Origin: Pseudomonas wenzhouensis
GTDB taxonomy: Bacteria; Pseudomonadota; Gammaproteobacteria; Pseudomonadales; Pseudomonadaceae
Length of the DNA stretch: 64,000 nt
Direction: 5' to 3'
Assembly: GCF_021029445.1 (NCBI RefSeq)
Contig: NZ_CP072610.1
Location: 2,480,001 to 2,544,000 of the forward strand
Both the position numbers and the translations under genes were made by a program. Each line of letters begins with the position of its first letter. The first letter of the stretch is position 1. The notes under the pieces were generated by a model. That model was not told the origin of the DNA and did no database searches. It saw nothing but the letters and a program-made list of their open reading frames with translations. This document shows positions 21,135 to 31,360 of this stretch, in pieces.

Positions 21135-22124
21135 ATGGACGCTCTACTTGCCTTTTTGACATCCCCCATCTTCGGTACTCCAGGCTGGTTCTGGCTGGCC
21201 TTTCTGGTACTGATCATCACCCTTCTGGTGCTCGACCTCGGCGTGCTGCATCGCGATCAGCATGAAATCGAGATGCGCGAGAGCCTGTTGCTGTATTCCG
21301 GCTACTTCAGCGTCGGCGTCGCCTTCGGCGGCTGGATCTGGTGGCAGCTCGGCGGCACCAAGGCGATGGAGTACTACACCGGCTTTCTGGTCGAGCAATC
21401 GCTGTCGATGGACAACGTCTTCGTCATGGCGATGATCCTCGGTTACTTCAATATCCCGCGTAAGTACCAGCATCGCGTGCTGTTCTGGGGCATTCTCGGG
21501 GTGATCGTGCTGCGCGCGATCATGATCGGCCTGGGCACGGCACTGGTGCAGCAGTTCGACTGGATTCTCTACATCTTCGGTGCCTTCCTGCTCTTCAGCG
21601 GCATCAAGATGCTGCGCAGCAACGATACCGAAGCCCACCCGGACCTGGCGCAAAACCCGGTGATCCGCTTCGTGCGCAAGCACATCCGCGTAACCGACGA
21701 CCTGCACGAAGGCAAGTTCCTGGTACGCCTGCAGGACAAGGTCAGCGGCAAGCCGCTGCTGTATGCCACTCCGCTGCTGCTGGCACTGGTGCTGATCGAG
21801 TTGGCCGACCTGGTGTTCGCCGTCGATAGCGTGCCGGCGGTGCTGGCCATCTCGCAGGACCCGTTCATCGTCTACACCTCGAACATCTTCGCCATTCTCG
21901 GCCTGCGTGCGCTGTACTTCGCCCTGGCCGCACTGATGCACCGTTTCATCTACCTGAAGTACGCTTTGGCGCTGGTGCTGATGTATATCGGTGGCAAGAT
22001 TTTCCTGCATGACCTGATCAAGGTACCTGCCCTGCTCTCGCTTGCCGTTACCCTGGGCCTGCTGGCTGGTGGTGTGCTGCTGTCACTGCTGAAGACGCGC
22101 GACCAGAGCGCTCCGCAGCACTGA
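21135..22124 (+). CDS. TerC/Alx family membrane protein
   Basis: The 329-residue integral membrane protein has about nine hydrophobic helices. It carries the family motifs FLVEQSLSMDNVFVMAMI and LIELADLVFAVDSVPAVLAIS, whose paired acidic residues lie in membrane segments and are thought to bind a metal ion. Alx/TerC homologues export manganese or take part in tellurite resistance. The start ATG at 21135 follows AAGGGAGGG closely. It is a single gene with its own promoter, a roughly 100-base structured leader and a long terminator. The C-terminal stretch after residue 310 is short and charged. Manganese export is the most likely role but is inferred from the family. Confidence 0.9.
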   Translation: MDALLAFLTSPIFGTPGWFWLAFLVLIITLLVLDLGVLHRDQHEIEMRESLLLYSGYFSVGVAFGGWIWWQLGGTKAMEYYTGFLVEQSLSMDNVFVMAMILGYFNIPRKYQHRVLFWGILGVIVLRAIMIGLGTALVQQFDWILYIFGAFLLFSGIKMLRSNDTEAHPDLAQNPVIRFVRKHIRVTDDLHEGKFLVRLQDKVSGKPLLYATPLLLALVLIELADLVFAVDSVPAVLAISQDPFIVYTSNIFAILGLRALYFALAALMHRFIYLKYALALVLMYIGGKIFLHDLIKVPALLSLAVTLGLLAGGVLLSLLKTRDQSAPQH

Positions 22125-22144
22125 TAAAGCCTCCAGCACCCATC

Positions 22145-22178
22145 AATGACAAGGCCCGCATCTGCGGGCCTTGTCATT
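22145..22178. terminator. Bidirectional terminator between terC and the acyl-CoA dehydrogenase gene
   Basis: A perfect 16-bp stem (AATGACAAGGCCCGCA and its complement, 2-base loop) ends in TCATTTG on one strand and TCATTG on the other. It lies between converging genes. Confidence 0.85.
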
Positions 22179-22185
22179 TGCCTGA

Positions 22186-23415
22186 TCAGCGACTGGCTTT
22201 CATCACGTCACGCGGCACATATTTACCGATTTCGTACTTGCCGATGGCGGCGCGGTGCACTTCATCCGGGCCGTCGGCCAGGCGCAGGGTGCGCTGCATG
22301 GCGTACCAGTAGGCCAGCGGGAAGTCGTTGGAAACCCCGGCACCGCCGTGCATCTGGATCGCCCGGTCGATCACCTTCAGCGCGACGTTGGGCGCCACTA
22401 CCTTGATCTGGGCGATTTCGCTGGCAGCGATCTTGTTGCCCACGGTATCCATCATGTAGGCCGCGTTCAGGGTCAGTAGACGCGCCTGGTTGATCTCCAT
22501 GCGCGAATCGGCGATGTGGTCGATGTTGCCGCCCAGGCGTGCCAGCGGCTTGCCAAAGGCGGTACGGCTCACGGCGCGTTTGCACATCAGTTCCAGGGCA
22601 CGTTCGGCCATGCCGATCGAGCGCATGCAGTGGTGGATACGGCCCGGGCCAAGGCGACCCTGGGCGATCTCGAAACCACGGCCCTCACCCAGCAGCACGT
22701 TCTCGTAAGGCACGCGCACATTCTCGAACAGCACCTCGGCATGGCCATGCGGCGCGTCGTCGTAGCCGAACACCGGCAGCGGACGCAACACGCTGACGCC
22801 GGGGGCATCCATCGGCACCAGAATCATCGAATGCTGCTGGTGACGCGGCGCATCCGGATTGGTCAGGCCCATGAAGATCATGATCTTGCAGCGCGGGTCA
22901 CAGGCGCCCGACGTCCACCATTTGCGGCCGTTGATCACCCACTCATCACCTTCACGGCGGGCATTGGCCTGCATGTTGGTGGCGTCGCTGGAGGCCACGC
23001 CCGGCTCGGTCATGGCGAAGGCGGAACGAATCTCGCCAGACAGCAGCGGCTCCAGCCATTGCTGTTTCTGCGCCTCGTTGCCGTAACGTACCAGCACCTC
23101 CATGTTGCCGGTATCCGGCGCGGCGCAGTTGAACGGCTCCGGGCCAATCAGCGAGCGGCCCATGATCTCGGCCAGCGGCGCGTATTCGGTATTGCTCAGG
23201 CCGGCGCCATAGTCCGACTCAGGCAGGAACAGGTTCCACAGCCCCTCGGCCTTGGCCTTGTTCTTCAGTTCTTCCATGATTGCGGTCGGCTGCCAGCGGT
23301 CGCCCTCGGCCACTTGCTGCTCGAACACCGCTTCGGCCGGGTAGACATAAGCCTCCATGAACGCGGTAACACGCTCACGCAGCTCTTGAACCTTGGGGGA
23401 ATAGGCGAAATCCAT
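22186..23415 (-). CDS. Acyl-CoA dehydrogenase (ACAD10/11-like)
   Basis: The 409-residue flavoenzyme would introduce the alpha-beta double bond into an acyl-CoA. Features include [17 protein letters not shown] (FAD/substrate binding), [11 protein letters not shown], and a C-terminal [34 protein letters not shown] typical of the ACAD10/11 subgroup, whose members handle branched or long and hydroxylated chains. The start at 23415 (MDFAYSPKV) agrees with the family N-terminus; AGGT lies upstream. The gene is divergent from a LysR regulator across a 149-base region with palindromes, so the regulator probably controls it. The same gene pair occurs in PAO1 by recollection. Chain-length specificity cannot be told from the sequence. 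Confidence 0.9.
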   Translation of the reverse strand: MDFAYSPKVQELRERVTAFMEAYVYPAEAVFEQQVAEGDRWQPTAIMEELKNKAKAEGLWNLFLPESDYGAGLSNTEYAPLAEIMGRSLIGPEPFNCAAPDTGNMEVLVRYGNEAQKQQWLEPLLSGEIRSAFAMTEPGVASSDATNMQANARREGDEWVINGRKWWTSGACDPRCKIMIFMGLTNPDAPRHQQHSMILVPMDAPGVSVLRPLPVFGYDDAPHGHAEVLFENVRVPYENVLLGEGRGFEIAQGRLGPGRIHHCMRSIGMAERALELMCKRAVSRTAFGKPLARLGGNIDHIADSRMEINQARLLTLNAAYMMDTVGNKIAASEIAQIKVVAPNVALKVIDRAIQMHGGAGVSNDFPLAYWYAMQRTLRLADGPDEVHRAAIGKYEIGKYVPRDVMKASR

Positions 23416-23503
23416 GGAGATACCTGTTTGTGACAAAGGGTGAGAGGTTGTGGAAATGATGCTAGAACAGCGCTTAAGATTTATCGAACCTATTTTCAGC
23501 GTG

Positions 23504-23542
23504 TATGAACATTCATAACCGATATATGATCGATTGATATCG
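23504..23542. promoter_or_regulatory. Candidate LysR operator sites between divergent genes
   Basis: TATGAA-CA-TTCATA (23504-23517) is a perfect palindrome. CGATAT-N11-ATATCG (23520-23542) fits the T-N11-A pattern bound by LysR proteins. Both lie between the acyl-CoA dehydrogenase and lysR starts, the second only 22 bases before lysR, suggesting autoregulation. Confidence 0.6.
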
Positions 23543-23564
23543 ACGCCCCTGGAGCACTGCCGGC

Positions 23565-24500
23565 ATGAACCTGACCAAGGTGGACCTGAACCTCTTCATC
23601 GTCTTCGACGCCATCTACACCGAGGCCAACCTGACCCGTGCCGGACAGATCGTCGGCATCACCCAGCCGGCGGTTTCCAACGCCCTCGCCCGTCTGCGCG
23701 AAACCTTCAACGACCCGCTGTTCGTGCGCACTGCCCAGGGCATGGTGCCCACGCCCATGGCGCAGAACATCATCGGCCCGGTGCGTAACGCCCTGCAGTT
23801 GCTGCGTGTCTCCGTGCAGGAGAGCCGCACCTTCAACCCGCAGCAGGCCGGCAAGACCTACCGCATCAGCATGACCGACCTCTCCGAGCAGATTCTCCTG
23901 CCGCCGCTGTTCCAGCGCCTGCGCCGTCTGGCGCCTAGCGTGTGCATCGAGAGTTTCCTGGCCAAGCGCCGCGAAACCACCAAGGAGCTGGCTGCCGGCC
24001 GCCTCGATTTTGCCGTCGATGCACCGCTCAACACCGACCCGCAGGTGCGTCACGTCAAACTGCTGGATGATCGTTACGTCTGCGCCATGCGCCCCGGTCA
24101 CCCACTGGCCAAGGAAAAGATCAGCCTCGATGAGTACCTGTCACTGAGCCACATCCACATCTCCAGCCGCCGCAGTGGTCTCGGTTATGTGGATCTGGCC
24201 CTGGGCAAGATGGGCATCCAGCGCAAGATTGCCCTGCGCTCGCAGCATTACCTGATGGCCAGCAGCGTGCTGCAGCAGACCGATATGGTGATGACCGTGC
24301 CGGAGCGCTTCGCCCGCCGCCACAACCTGCATCATGTGACCTTACCGGTCGGTGATGTGCCGGCGCTGGAAACGCACCTGTATTGGCATGAGAGTACCGA
24401 CCAGGACCCGGCCAACCGCTGGATGCGCGAGCAGATGATCGAACTGGCGCAGCAGGTCATTGCACAGGAAAAGAAAGCTGATCAGGCCGCTACCGCCTGA
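23565..24500 (+). CDS. LysR-family transcriptional regulator
   Basis: The 311-residue regulator has an N-terminal winged helix ([56 protein letters not shown]), with the recognition helix at [13 protein letters not shown] and the NodD-like [11 protein letters not shown] that marks the NodD/LeuO/PcpR-type subgroup. A C-terminal effector domain follows (about 90-300). It is divergent from the acyl-CoA dehydrogenase gene and probably regulates it and itself through the palindromes in the gap. The inducer is unknown; an acyl-CoA or related metabolite is an inference from the neighbour. The gene ends before a strong terminator. Confidence 0.9.
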   Translation: MNLTKVDLNLFIVFDAIYTEANLTRAGQIVGITQPAVSNALARLRETFNDPLFVRTAQGMVPTPMAQNIIGPVRNALQLLRVSVQESRTFNPQQAGKTYRISMTDLSEQILLPPLFQRLRRLAPSVCIESFLAKRRETTKELAAGRLDFAVDAPLNTDPQVRHVKLLDDRYVCAMRPGHPLAKEKISLDEYLSLSHIHISSRRSGLGYVDLALGKMGIQRKIALRSQHYLMASSVLQQTDMVMTVPERFARRHNLHHVTLPVGDVPALETHLYWHESTDQDPANRWMREQMIELAQQVIAQEKKADQAATA

Positions 24501-24516
24501 CCGTTCGGCGCTTGAT

Positions 24517-24548
24517 GCAAGAAGGCCCGCATGTGCGGGCCTTCTTGC
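24517..24548. terminator. Bidirectional terminator between lysR and doxX
   Basis: A perfect 15-bp stem, GCAAGAAGGCCCGCA at 24517-24531 paired with 24534-24548 across a TG loop, lies between converging genes. It shares the AGGCCCGCA / TGCGGGCCT core with the terminator at 22145. Confidence 0.8.
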
Positions 24549-24562
24549 TGGTAGCTGATCAA

Positions 24563-24997
24563 TCAGCGCGCGAGCTTGCCATCGACCGACAGCTTGCCGG
24601 CACCTTCGAACACCAGCGCTACGCTGATGGCCAGCAGCGCCAGGGCGAACTCGTAGCCGTTGTTGCTCATGAAGAAACCGTTGGCCAGGTGCACGGTGAC
24701 GATCGCCACCAGCATGGTTACCGCCAGCACCGCTGCCGCCGGGCGCACCAGCAGGCCGATGATCAGCGCCACGCCACCGAAGAACTCAGCGCTACCGGCA
24801 GCCAATGCCATCAGGTAACCCGGCGCCAGGCCAATGCTCTCCATCCACTGTGCGACGCCCGCCAGGCCATAGCCGCCAAACCAGCCAAACAGCTTCTGTG
24901 CGCCATGAGCGGCGAAGGTGATACCGGCGATGATGCGCAAAATGGTGATGCCGAAACCGGCCTGGCTGGCCGTGATGCTTTTGATCAGGGTGTTCAT
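24563..24997 (-). CDS. DoxX family membrane protein
   Basis: The 144-residue protein has four hydrophobic helices and the DoxX signature LRIIAGITFAAHGAQKLFGWFGGYGLAG, with AGSAEFFGGVALIIGLLVRPAAA in the second helix. The start at 24997 (MNTLIKSITA) is preceded by AAGGAAATC. DoxX-type proteins form membrane oxidoreductase complexes in archaea and actinobacteria and are often linked to oxidative stress; the role here is unknown. It ends before a bidirectional terminator shared with lysR. The upstream AT-rich gap with a long inverted repeat (25040-25104) probably controls it. Confidence 0.88.
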   Translation of the reverse strand: MNTLIKSITASQAGFGITILRIIAGITFAAHGAQKLFGWFGGYGLAGVAQWMESIGLAPGYLMALAAGSAEFFGGVALIIGLLVRPAAAVLAVTMLVAIVTVHLANGFFMSNNGYEFALALLAISVALVFEGAGKLSVDGKLAR

Positions 24998-25039
24998 GAG
25001 GAGATTTCCTTTTGCAGTGTGGGGTAGATGGCGCACAGA

Positions 25040-25104
25040 ATATCCAAATTAATCGATCTTAAAATCGCAAAATATGCCTAATAGTGATCGATTAATTTGA
25101 TATT
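25040..25104. promoter_or_regulatory. AT-rich inverted repeat between doxX and the lytic transglycosylase gene
   Basis: Arms at 25045-25058 (CAAATTAATCGATC) and 25086-25099 match perfectly. The pairing continues outwards through ATATC with one bulged base, giving 19 against 18 bases around a 27-base AT-rich loop. The local composition is far below the GC-rich surroundings. It lies upstream of doxX and downstream of the transglycosylase gene. It could be an operator with two half sites or a weak terminator. Confidence 0.6.
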
Positions 25105-25125
25105 TATCTGACCATCAGCCGCTGA

Positions 25126-26520
25126 CTACTGCGGCTCCAGCAGATAGCGCTCACGGTCATAAGCCAGGTAATACTTGTTGACCGCATTCACATAGCTCAC
25201 CACCCCCATGCCCATCTGTTCCATGGCCACACGTTCGACCTGAAAGAACCACTGATTGGGGTTGAGGCCACGCCTGCGGGCCTCGGCACGCAGGCTCTGC
25301 ACCCGTTGCGGGCCCAGGTTGTAACCGGCCAGGATAAAGGCCATGCGCTCGCGCTCGTTAAGCAGTGGGCTATTGAAGAAATTGCGCCGGATCATCGCCA
25401 GGTACTTGCTGCTGGCCTGCACATTGCCATCGATATTCTGGATGTTGCTCACGCCGACAGTGCGCGCGGCGGCCGGGGTAATCTGCATCAGCCCGGTCGC
25501 CCCGCTGGCGCCACGCGCCGAGGGGTTGAGCGTCGACTCCTTGAAGGCCAGCGCTGCCAGCATCAGCCAATCGAAGCCCTGCTGCTCGGCATGCTGCTGC
25601 AGCACCGGACGTACCCGTTCCAGACGCTGGCGCTCGGTACGACCAAAGGGAGAATGCACCTTGTACAGCCGGCGATAGACGCGCTGAAACGCAGCATCCT
25701 GATCTGCCGGGCTCCTGTAGCTGCTGAAGAAGCGATCGATGCTGGCGCGCAGCATTGGCGCATCGGGGCGTACGAACCACTTCATATCGCCGTCACGGGC
25801 CAGTACCAGATGCCTGTCGACACGTAACCTGGGCATCACCTTGGCCCAGCGCTCGGCAATCGGCAGCTCCACCGCCGTACGTTCGAAGATGCCGGCCTGA
25901 ACCATCTCCAGCACATCCTCGACGGCCAGGCTGGGGTCGACCCACTCGACCACCATCGGCGGCAACTTGCGATCCGCCAGTTGCTGGTTGATCAGGCGCA
26001 ACGCCTCGCCCACGGCACTGCCCGCCGGCAATGAGAGGCTGCGCCCGGCCAGTTGCTCAAGGTTGCGGTAGTGCCTGTTGCCCTGCTTCGAGACCACCAC
26101 CAGCGGCACTTCACGGCGAATTGCCGTACTGGCGCTGACCTCATGCCCCGTGCGCACATTGAGCAACTCGCCCGGCGCGACCAGATCACCCTCGCCACGC
26201 TGCAGCGCACCGAGCAGTTGATCCTTGGCCTTGGGAATGATCTTCAACTTGAGGCTGCGCCCATCGCGGGCATTGCGATTGAGGTACTGCTCAAAGGCGC
26301 GCAGGCGGTGATACTCGACGCCAATGCTCTGGCCCTTCACCAATCCCGAGCTGTTGCGGCTCTGGTTGACCAGCACGCGCAGTTCGCCACTGCTGCGAAT
26401 AGCTGGCAGATCACGCGCGCTGCGGGCCTGCCCACCGACCTCTGGCGGGCCAGCCAGGCGTGCGCTGACCGGCAGCGGCAGCATGGCCAGCAGACACAGG
26501 ATCAGCAGCAATCGCGACAT
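25126..26520 (-). CDS. MltF-like lytic transglycosylase with a substrate-binding-protein-like domain
   Basis: The 464-residue exported protein has a signal peptide (MSRLLLILCLLAMLPLPVSA). A periplasmic binding domain (about residues 40-275: IRSSGELRVLVNQSRNSSGLVKGQS through LPIAERWAKVMPRLRVD) is followed by a C-terminal lytic transglycosylase domain (about 310-450). The catalytic Glu is expected in ALAFKESTLNPSARGASGATGLMQITPAAA, and the substrate-groove motif is FILAGYNLGPQRV. It would cleave peptidoglycan glycan strands at the cell wall. In MltF the binding domain regulates activity. I took ATG at 26520 because CTGGAGAA lies ahead; the frame extends upstream without signal-peptide character. 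It stands alone on the minus strand. Confidence 0.85.
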   Translation of the reverse strand: MSRLLLILCLLAMLPLPVSARLAGPPEVGGQARSARDLPAIRSSGELRVLVNQSRNSSGLVKGQSIGVEYHRLRAFEQYLNRNARDGRSLKLKIIPKAKDQLLGALQRGEGDLVAPGELLNVRTGHEVSASTAIRREVPLVVVSKQGNRHYRNLEQLAGRSLSLPAGSAVGEALRLINQQLADRKLPPMVVEWVDPSLAVEDVLEMVQAGIFERTAVELPIAERWAKVMPRLRVDRHLVLARDGDMKWFVRPDAPMLRASIDRFFSSYRSPADQDAAFQRVYRRLYKVHSPFGRTERQRLERVRPVLQQHAEQQGFDWLMLAALAFKESTLNPSARGASGATGLMQITPAAARTVGVSNIQNIDGNVQASSKYLAMIRRNFFNSPLLNERERMAFILAGYNLGPQRVQSLRAEARRRGLNPNQWFFQVERVAMEQMGMGVVSYVNAVNKYYLAYDRERYLLEPQ

Positions 26521-26734
26521 CGATTCTCCAGAAAAGACGGTTGGCCGCCGAAACTTCGTCGTGGGCCTGCTGCTCGCCGATGCGCGACAGACGGCGTCAG
26601 ACCCTGAGCTCGCAGAACAAGTTCCCAAGCCGGACAGGGGCGCGGAGATTGGCACAGGCGAGCGCTCCGGCGCCACCCCACAACCTTGCATGAACCTTAA
26701 AAACAGCGAACAAGTTGTTGTTTTAAATCGACTT

Positions 26735-26763
26735 CCTGACGAATGGACGGCTTCTGCTATTCT
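26735..26763 (+). promoter_or_regulatory. Possible promoter of tatD
   Basis: CTGACG (26736-26741) and TATTCT (26758-26763), 16 bases apart, resemble -35 and -10 elements 28 bases before the tatD start. The surrounding gap (26521-26790) also holds an AACAA-G-TTGTT palindrome. Confidence 0.35.
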
Positions 26764-26790
26764 GCTCTTTCGCGTTCAACAGGTGGCACC

Positions 26791-27610
<820 letters not shown>

Positions 27611-27618
<8 letters not shown>

Positions 27619-27643
27619 TTGACGTCAAGACTCCGGCTTTTTC
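27611..27643 (+). terminator. Terminator overlapping the tatD stop
   Basis: AGTCTTGA-TTGACG-TCAAGACT at 27611-27632 is a perfect 8-bp stem that spans the TGA at 27616-27618. It is followed by CCGGCTTTTTC. Confidence 0.6.
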
Positions 27644-27687
27644 CCAAGGCATACTGCTGGCACTTAGCCAACAGCGAATGCAGCGAG

Positions 27688-29169
27688 ATGGATAATCAAA
27701 GCATGGGTGCCTGGATCAGCAACCTTTCTCTCAAGTACAAATTCTGGGCAGTCAACGCCGTTGCCTTCGTCATCAGCCTGATGCTGGTGCTGTTCGCCCT
27801 GCAGACCGAGCAGCAGGCACGCAGTGGCGATGCCCGGCAAGCGGCAATCGAGCAGGCGCGTCTGCTCCAGCAATGGCCAGCGCAGGCGGCATTGCCCACT
27901 TCGAGCAACGTTCAGCTACTGCAGGGCGACAGCCTGCCGGGCGCGCAAGGCACCCCGGACGCCAGCGGCTGGCAGACACTGGCACACGATGCCTGGTTCG
28001 CCGACTCGCCCCTGATCGGCGCCCAGCGTGTCACCCTCGGCGATGGACGCACCCTGGCGATCCTGGCGCGCGCGCCCAGCCTGCTCGATCTGTTCACCCA
28101 GCATGCCCTCACCTACGCCGTCGCTGTCGCCGTGCTGATGCTGTTGCTGCTGGCTGCCTCGCAGTTGTTGATCCGCTTTCTGCTCAGCCACCTCAATACC
28201 CTCAAGGATGTCATGTTGCAGGCCGAGCGCAGCGGCGACCTGTCTCTGCGAGTGCCGCTGGACGGCCGCGACGAGGTCGGCCAGATGGCCGCCGCCTTCA
28301 ACGCCATGCAGGCAGGTTATCAGCGTGTGGTCGGCACCGTCGGCCAGGTCGCCAGTGAGCTGAACAGCGGCACCCGCGACATGGCCGAGCGCATGGGTGC
28401 AGTGCGCCAGGGCATGCTCAGCCAGCAAAGCGAAACCGACCAGGCCGCCACCGCGATCAACGAAATGTCGGCGACCGTGCAACACATTGCCGAGCATGCC
28501 GGCACCACCCGCGATCAATCCCAGAGTGCCGATCAACTGGCCCGCGCCGGTCAGCACGTGGTCGAGCGCGTCGAACAATCCATCGCCGCCCTGTCGCAGG
28601 GGGTGCGCCAGAGCGCTGCCAGCATCGAGCGGCTGGCCGAAGACAGCCAGCACATCAACCGCGTGGTCGGCGTGATTCACGGCATCGCCGAACAGACCAA
28701 CCTGCTTGCACTCAATGCCGCCATCGAGGCTGCTCGCGCCGGTGAAATGGGTCGTGGCTTCGCCGTGGTCGCCGATGAGGTGCGTAACCTGGCCAAGCGC
28801 GTGCAGGACTCCACCGATGAAATCACCCAGATGATCGGCAGTCTGCAGGGCGGCACCCGCGACGCTGTGGAATTCATGCGTGAAAGCTCGGAGAGTGCCA
28901 ACCAATGCGTCCAACTGGCGCAAGAAGCGGGCGAGTCTCTGGCCGCGATCACCGCCGCCGTGGCGCTGATGCGTGAGAGCAATACGCAGATCGCCGTGGC
29001 CGCAACGCAGCAAAGCCAGGTCGCCGAAGAGATGAGCCGCTCGGTGGTGGGCATCCGCGACGTCACCGAGCAGACGGTCGGTCAGACCCTCGAATCGGCC
29101 GCCACCAGCCAGCAACTGGCGCAGTTGGCCGGCGAACTGAACAAGGCCATCGGCCAGCTGCGGCTGTAA
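27688..29169 (+). CDS. Methyl-accepting chemotaxis protein with short periplasmic region
   Basis: The 493-residue transducer has a first membrane helix near residues 19-40 ([20 protein letters not shown]) and a compact periplasmic region of about 100 residues. A second helix ([27 protein letters not shown]) precedes a HAMP domain ([26 protein letters not shown]). A long coiled-coil signalling domain follows, with the conserved tip [40 protein letters not shown]. The C-terminus lacks a CheR/CheB-binding pentapeptide. The ligand is unknown. I used ATG at 27688, which gives [14 protein letters not shown] at 27703 is possible, and neither has a strong ribosome-binding site. The gene stands alone after the tatD terminator. 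Confidence 0.9.
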   Translation: MDNQSMGAWISNLSLKYKFWAVNAVAFVISLMLVLFALQTEQQARSGDARQAAIEQARLLQQWPAQAALPTSSNVQLLQGDSLPGAQGTPDASGWQTLAHDAWFADSPLIGAQRVTLGDGRTLAILARAPSLLDLFTQHALTYAVAVAVLMLLLLAASQLLIRFLLSHLNTLKDVMLQAERSGDLSLRVPLDGRDEVGQMAAAFNAMQAGYQRVVGTVGQVASELNSGTRDMAERMGAVRQGMLSQQSETDQAATAINEMSATVQHIAEHAGTTRDQSQSADQLARAGQHVVERVEQSIAALSQGVRQSAASIERLAEDSQHINRVVGVIHGIAEQTNLLALNAAIEAARAGEMGRGFAVVADEVRNLAKRVQDSTDEITQMIGSLQGGTRDAVEFMRESSESANQCVQLAQEAGESLAAITAAVALMRESNTQIAVAATQQSQVAEEMSRSVVGIRDVTEQTVGQTLESAATSQQLAQLAGELNKAIGQLRL

Positions 29170-29270
29170 TCGGCAGCCCCAGGATGAATCTATCCCAGCC
29201 ATAGCCAAGAGCAATTCGTCGCTCGCTCCTGGCGGTTCTAGACTCGCTCTATCGAGTCGAGGACCGCATC

Positions 29271-29627
29271 ATGAACAAGCGCCTTCCCAACCTGCTGAGC
29301 AGGCAGTGGCGTCACTACGCCGACCAGCACCAGCATCCGACCAACCTGCTGCTGCACCTGCTCGCCGTGCCGCTGTTTCTGCTGTCGCTGGCGCTGCTGC
29401 TGATCGGCCTCTGGCAACCGGGTTTCGTACCACTGGTGCTTGGCGCCATCGGCCTGTATGCCGCCCTGGCCCTGCAGGCGCGGGGGCATCGTCTGGAGCA
29501 GAATCAACCGGAACCCTTCCGTGGCCGGCGCGACGCCTGCAAGCACCTGTTGCTGGAACAGTGCGTCACCTTTCCGCGCTTCGTGCTCAGCGGCGGCTGG
29601 TGGCGCACCTGGCGCAAGCGCAAGTAG
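29271..29627 (+). CDS. DUF962/Mpo1-like small membrane protein
   Basis: The 118-residue protein has the family start WRHYADQHQHPTNLLLHLLAVPLF, whose HxHPxN...H histidines resemble the Fe-binding site of yeast Mpo1, a dioxygenase of fatty-acid alpha-oxidation. Two hydrophobic segments follow (about residues 33-70). The tail is basic (GGWWRTWRKRK). The start ATG at 29271 has no strong ribosome-binding site but fits the family length. It sits between the MCP and a convergent thioesterase gene and has no operon partners. The enzymatic role is inferred only. Confidence 0.75.
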   Translation: MNKRLPNLLSRQWRHYADQHQHPTNLLLHLLAVPLFLLSLALLLIGLWQPGFVPLVLGAIGLYAALALQARGHRLEQNQPEPFRGRRDACKHLLLEQCVTFPRFVLSGGWWRTWRKRK

Positions 29628-29651
29628 CCTGCGCCCAGCCGACGCGCACGC

Positions 29652-30449
29652 TCAGGCAAATACCGTGACGGTCTGCCGGCTCAGGGCAATCAGCTCGCCC
29701 GCCGGGCTCCATATCGCCGCCGCCACATGGCCATAGCCATCGCGGGCATGTTCGATATCGGCACGGTACAGGCACCAGTCGTCACTGTTGAGAGTGCGTA
29801 GCGGCTGGACGAATTCGATGGTCCAGGTCAGTGAGCTGCCCGGCGCCGGGCTTTTCAGATAAGGCAGCACCGCAGGCGGCCAGGCATCGACCAGTGCCAG
29901 CAGATGCGCTTCGCTCATCGCCTGTGGCACGCTCTCGCCGCGCAGCCGCACCCAGCCGCCCATCTGCCGTGAGGGCGTATTGCTGAACGGCATACCGCCA
30001 ATGCCCCAGCGCATGGCCAGAAAGCGGGTGAATTCCGGTGTGACGTTACGCACGTAGGGCAGCTCCTGGCACTGCTCGGCCGGCGTGATCTGTGGTGCGG
30101 CCAGCGCCTCCACGGCAACCGATGAGGGACGAGAGGCGCCAAAGCTGCCCTGAACCACGGTCATCACCTGGCCATCCTGAACCGCACGCAGGAACATCTG
30201 GCTGACCGCCTTGCCCTCGCGCAGCACTTCGGCCTGAAAACTCACCGGGACATCCGGCGCCACCGGGCCGACGAAGGTAATGGCCAATGAACGCAGCGGC
30301 CGGTTCTCGGGCACCTTGGCGCGCATCGCCTCGAATGCCAGTGCGGCGACCAGCCCACCGAAACTGGCGCGCCCCTGGCCCCACTCCGGCGGAATCACCA
30401 CGGCATGAGGATCGCGGCGTACCGCTTCGAGCATTTCGGAGAAGATCAT
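29652..30449 (-). CDS. Acyl-CoA thioesterase family protein (double hotdog, TesB-like)
   Basis: The 265-residue protein is built of two hotdog halves. The first has the segment GQGRASFGGLVAALAFEAMRAKVP and the SLAITFVGPVAPDVPV strand pair; the second has WTIEFVQPLRTLNSDDWCLYRADIEHARDGYGHVAAAIWSPAGELIALSRQTVTVF. This matches TesB-like thioesterases that hydrolyse acyl-CoA to free acid and CoA. GAGGTG lies seven bases before the chosen ATG at 30449; an upstream ATG at 30467 is less well placed. It is convergent with the DUF962 gene. The chain-length preference is unknown. Confidence 0.85.
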   Translation of the reverse strand: MIFSEMLEAVRRDPHAVVIPPEWGQGRASFGGLVAALAFEAMRAKVPENRPLRSLAITFVGPVAPDVPVSFQAEVLREGKAVSQMFLRAVQDGQVMTVVQGSFGASRPSSVAVEALAAPQITPAEQCQELPYVRNVTPEFTRFLAMRWGIGGMPFSNTPSRQMGGWVRLRGESVPQAMSEAHLLALVDAWPPAVLPYLKSPAPGSSLTWTIEFVQPLRTLNSDDWCLYRADIEHARDGYGHVAAAIWSPAGELIALSRQTVTVFA

Positions 30450-30555
30450 AAGCACCTCGGCATTCATCGATGGCGACGATCTTAGGGGATGCCGGCCGCG
30501 CAACGATAGCCCGGGAGGATGGCTAGTCGGTCATATTGGCGGCGAAAATGACACC

Positions 30556-31326
30556 CTATTTCGCCTTGGGAAAATCGCCATAGAGCGCCAGCAGGGCGTC
30601 ATCCGCACGCCGTTCGGCCGCCCACTGGGCCTGTAACCAGGCAGCCCGACAAGGCTGTAACGCTTCGCTTGCTTCGGCCTGTGCCAACCACTGCAGATGA
30701 TCATGCCAGTCACCGAGTGCACTCTGCGCACGCTTGAGCCTGAGCTGCGCCGCCTTGCTCAGGCCACTGTGCTGCGGATAGGTTTCAGCAGCGTAGCGCA
30801 CACGTTTGATCAGCAGGCGCAGGCGATGACGGTCATGGGCGGGATCACGCAGCGCATCGGCCAGCTGCCGTTGCTGGCGGCGCAGGCGCCGGCGAATACG
30901 CCGGCCCAGATCACTCAACAGCCCCTGACGGGCGGCCTCACGCCAACTTGCCGGCCAACGGTCGAGCAGATGCAGGACATCCATCAGCTCACGGGAGGTC
31001 GCAAGCATGGCGTAGCCTGCCGCACGTGATGGCGCATCAAGCGGTAGCAGGTGTGACAGCTGTCTGCCGGTCAACTCGGCCAGTAATACCTCGCGGTCAC
31101 GCAACGGGCCGCTGAGACGCCCCAGTACGGCCGCGCCCTGCTCCAGGGCATCCACACCCGGCAAACCACGCAGCGGACGCAACAGGCTGCGCAGTTGACG
31201 CAGGGCAATACGCAAATCATGTAGCGCTTCGCTATCGGTGCAGTCGGCCAAGCGGGCCTGGCAGGCATACAGGCGTACCTGCAGGGCCAGGACGCGGTAC
31301 AGGCAATGTTCGCTCAAATCACTCAT
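30556..31326 (-). CDS. CHAD domain protein
   Basis: The 256-residue, strongly basic helical protein carries the CHAD hallmark of conserved histidines and arginines: SEALHDLRIALRQLRSLLRPLRGL near the start, then DRHRLRLLIKRVRYAAETYP in the middle and LGDWHDHLQWLAQAE near the end. CHAD domains bind inorganic polyphosphate and often occur with CYTH domains or on polyphosphate granules; here the domain stands alone. GGGAG lies before the ATG at 31326. It follows tgpA in the reverse direction, with the tgpA stop 34 bases away. A polyphosphate-related role is inferred. Confidence 0.9.
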   Translation of the reverse strand: MSDLSEHCLYRVLALQVRLYACQARLADCTDSEALHDLRIALRQLRSLLRPLRGLPGVDALEQGAAVLGRLSGPLRDREVLLAELTGRQLSHLLPLDAPSRAAGYAMLATSRELMDVLHLLDRWPASWREAARQGLLSDLGRRIRRRLRRQQRQLADALRDPAHDRHRLRLLIKRVRYAAETYPQHSGLSKAAQLRLKRAQSALGDWHDHLQWLAQAEASEALQPCRAAWLQAQWAAERRADDALLALYGDFPKAK

Positions 31327-31360
31327 GCGGACTCCCAGAGCAAGATACCTCTGCACTGTA

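Noticed and set aside
26650..26664. Possible sigma-54 promoter before tatD (TGGCAC-N5-AGCG)
   Set aside because: The -12 element lacks TTGC, so only half the consensus is present.
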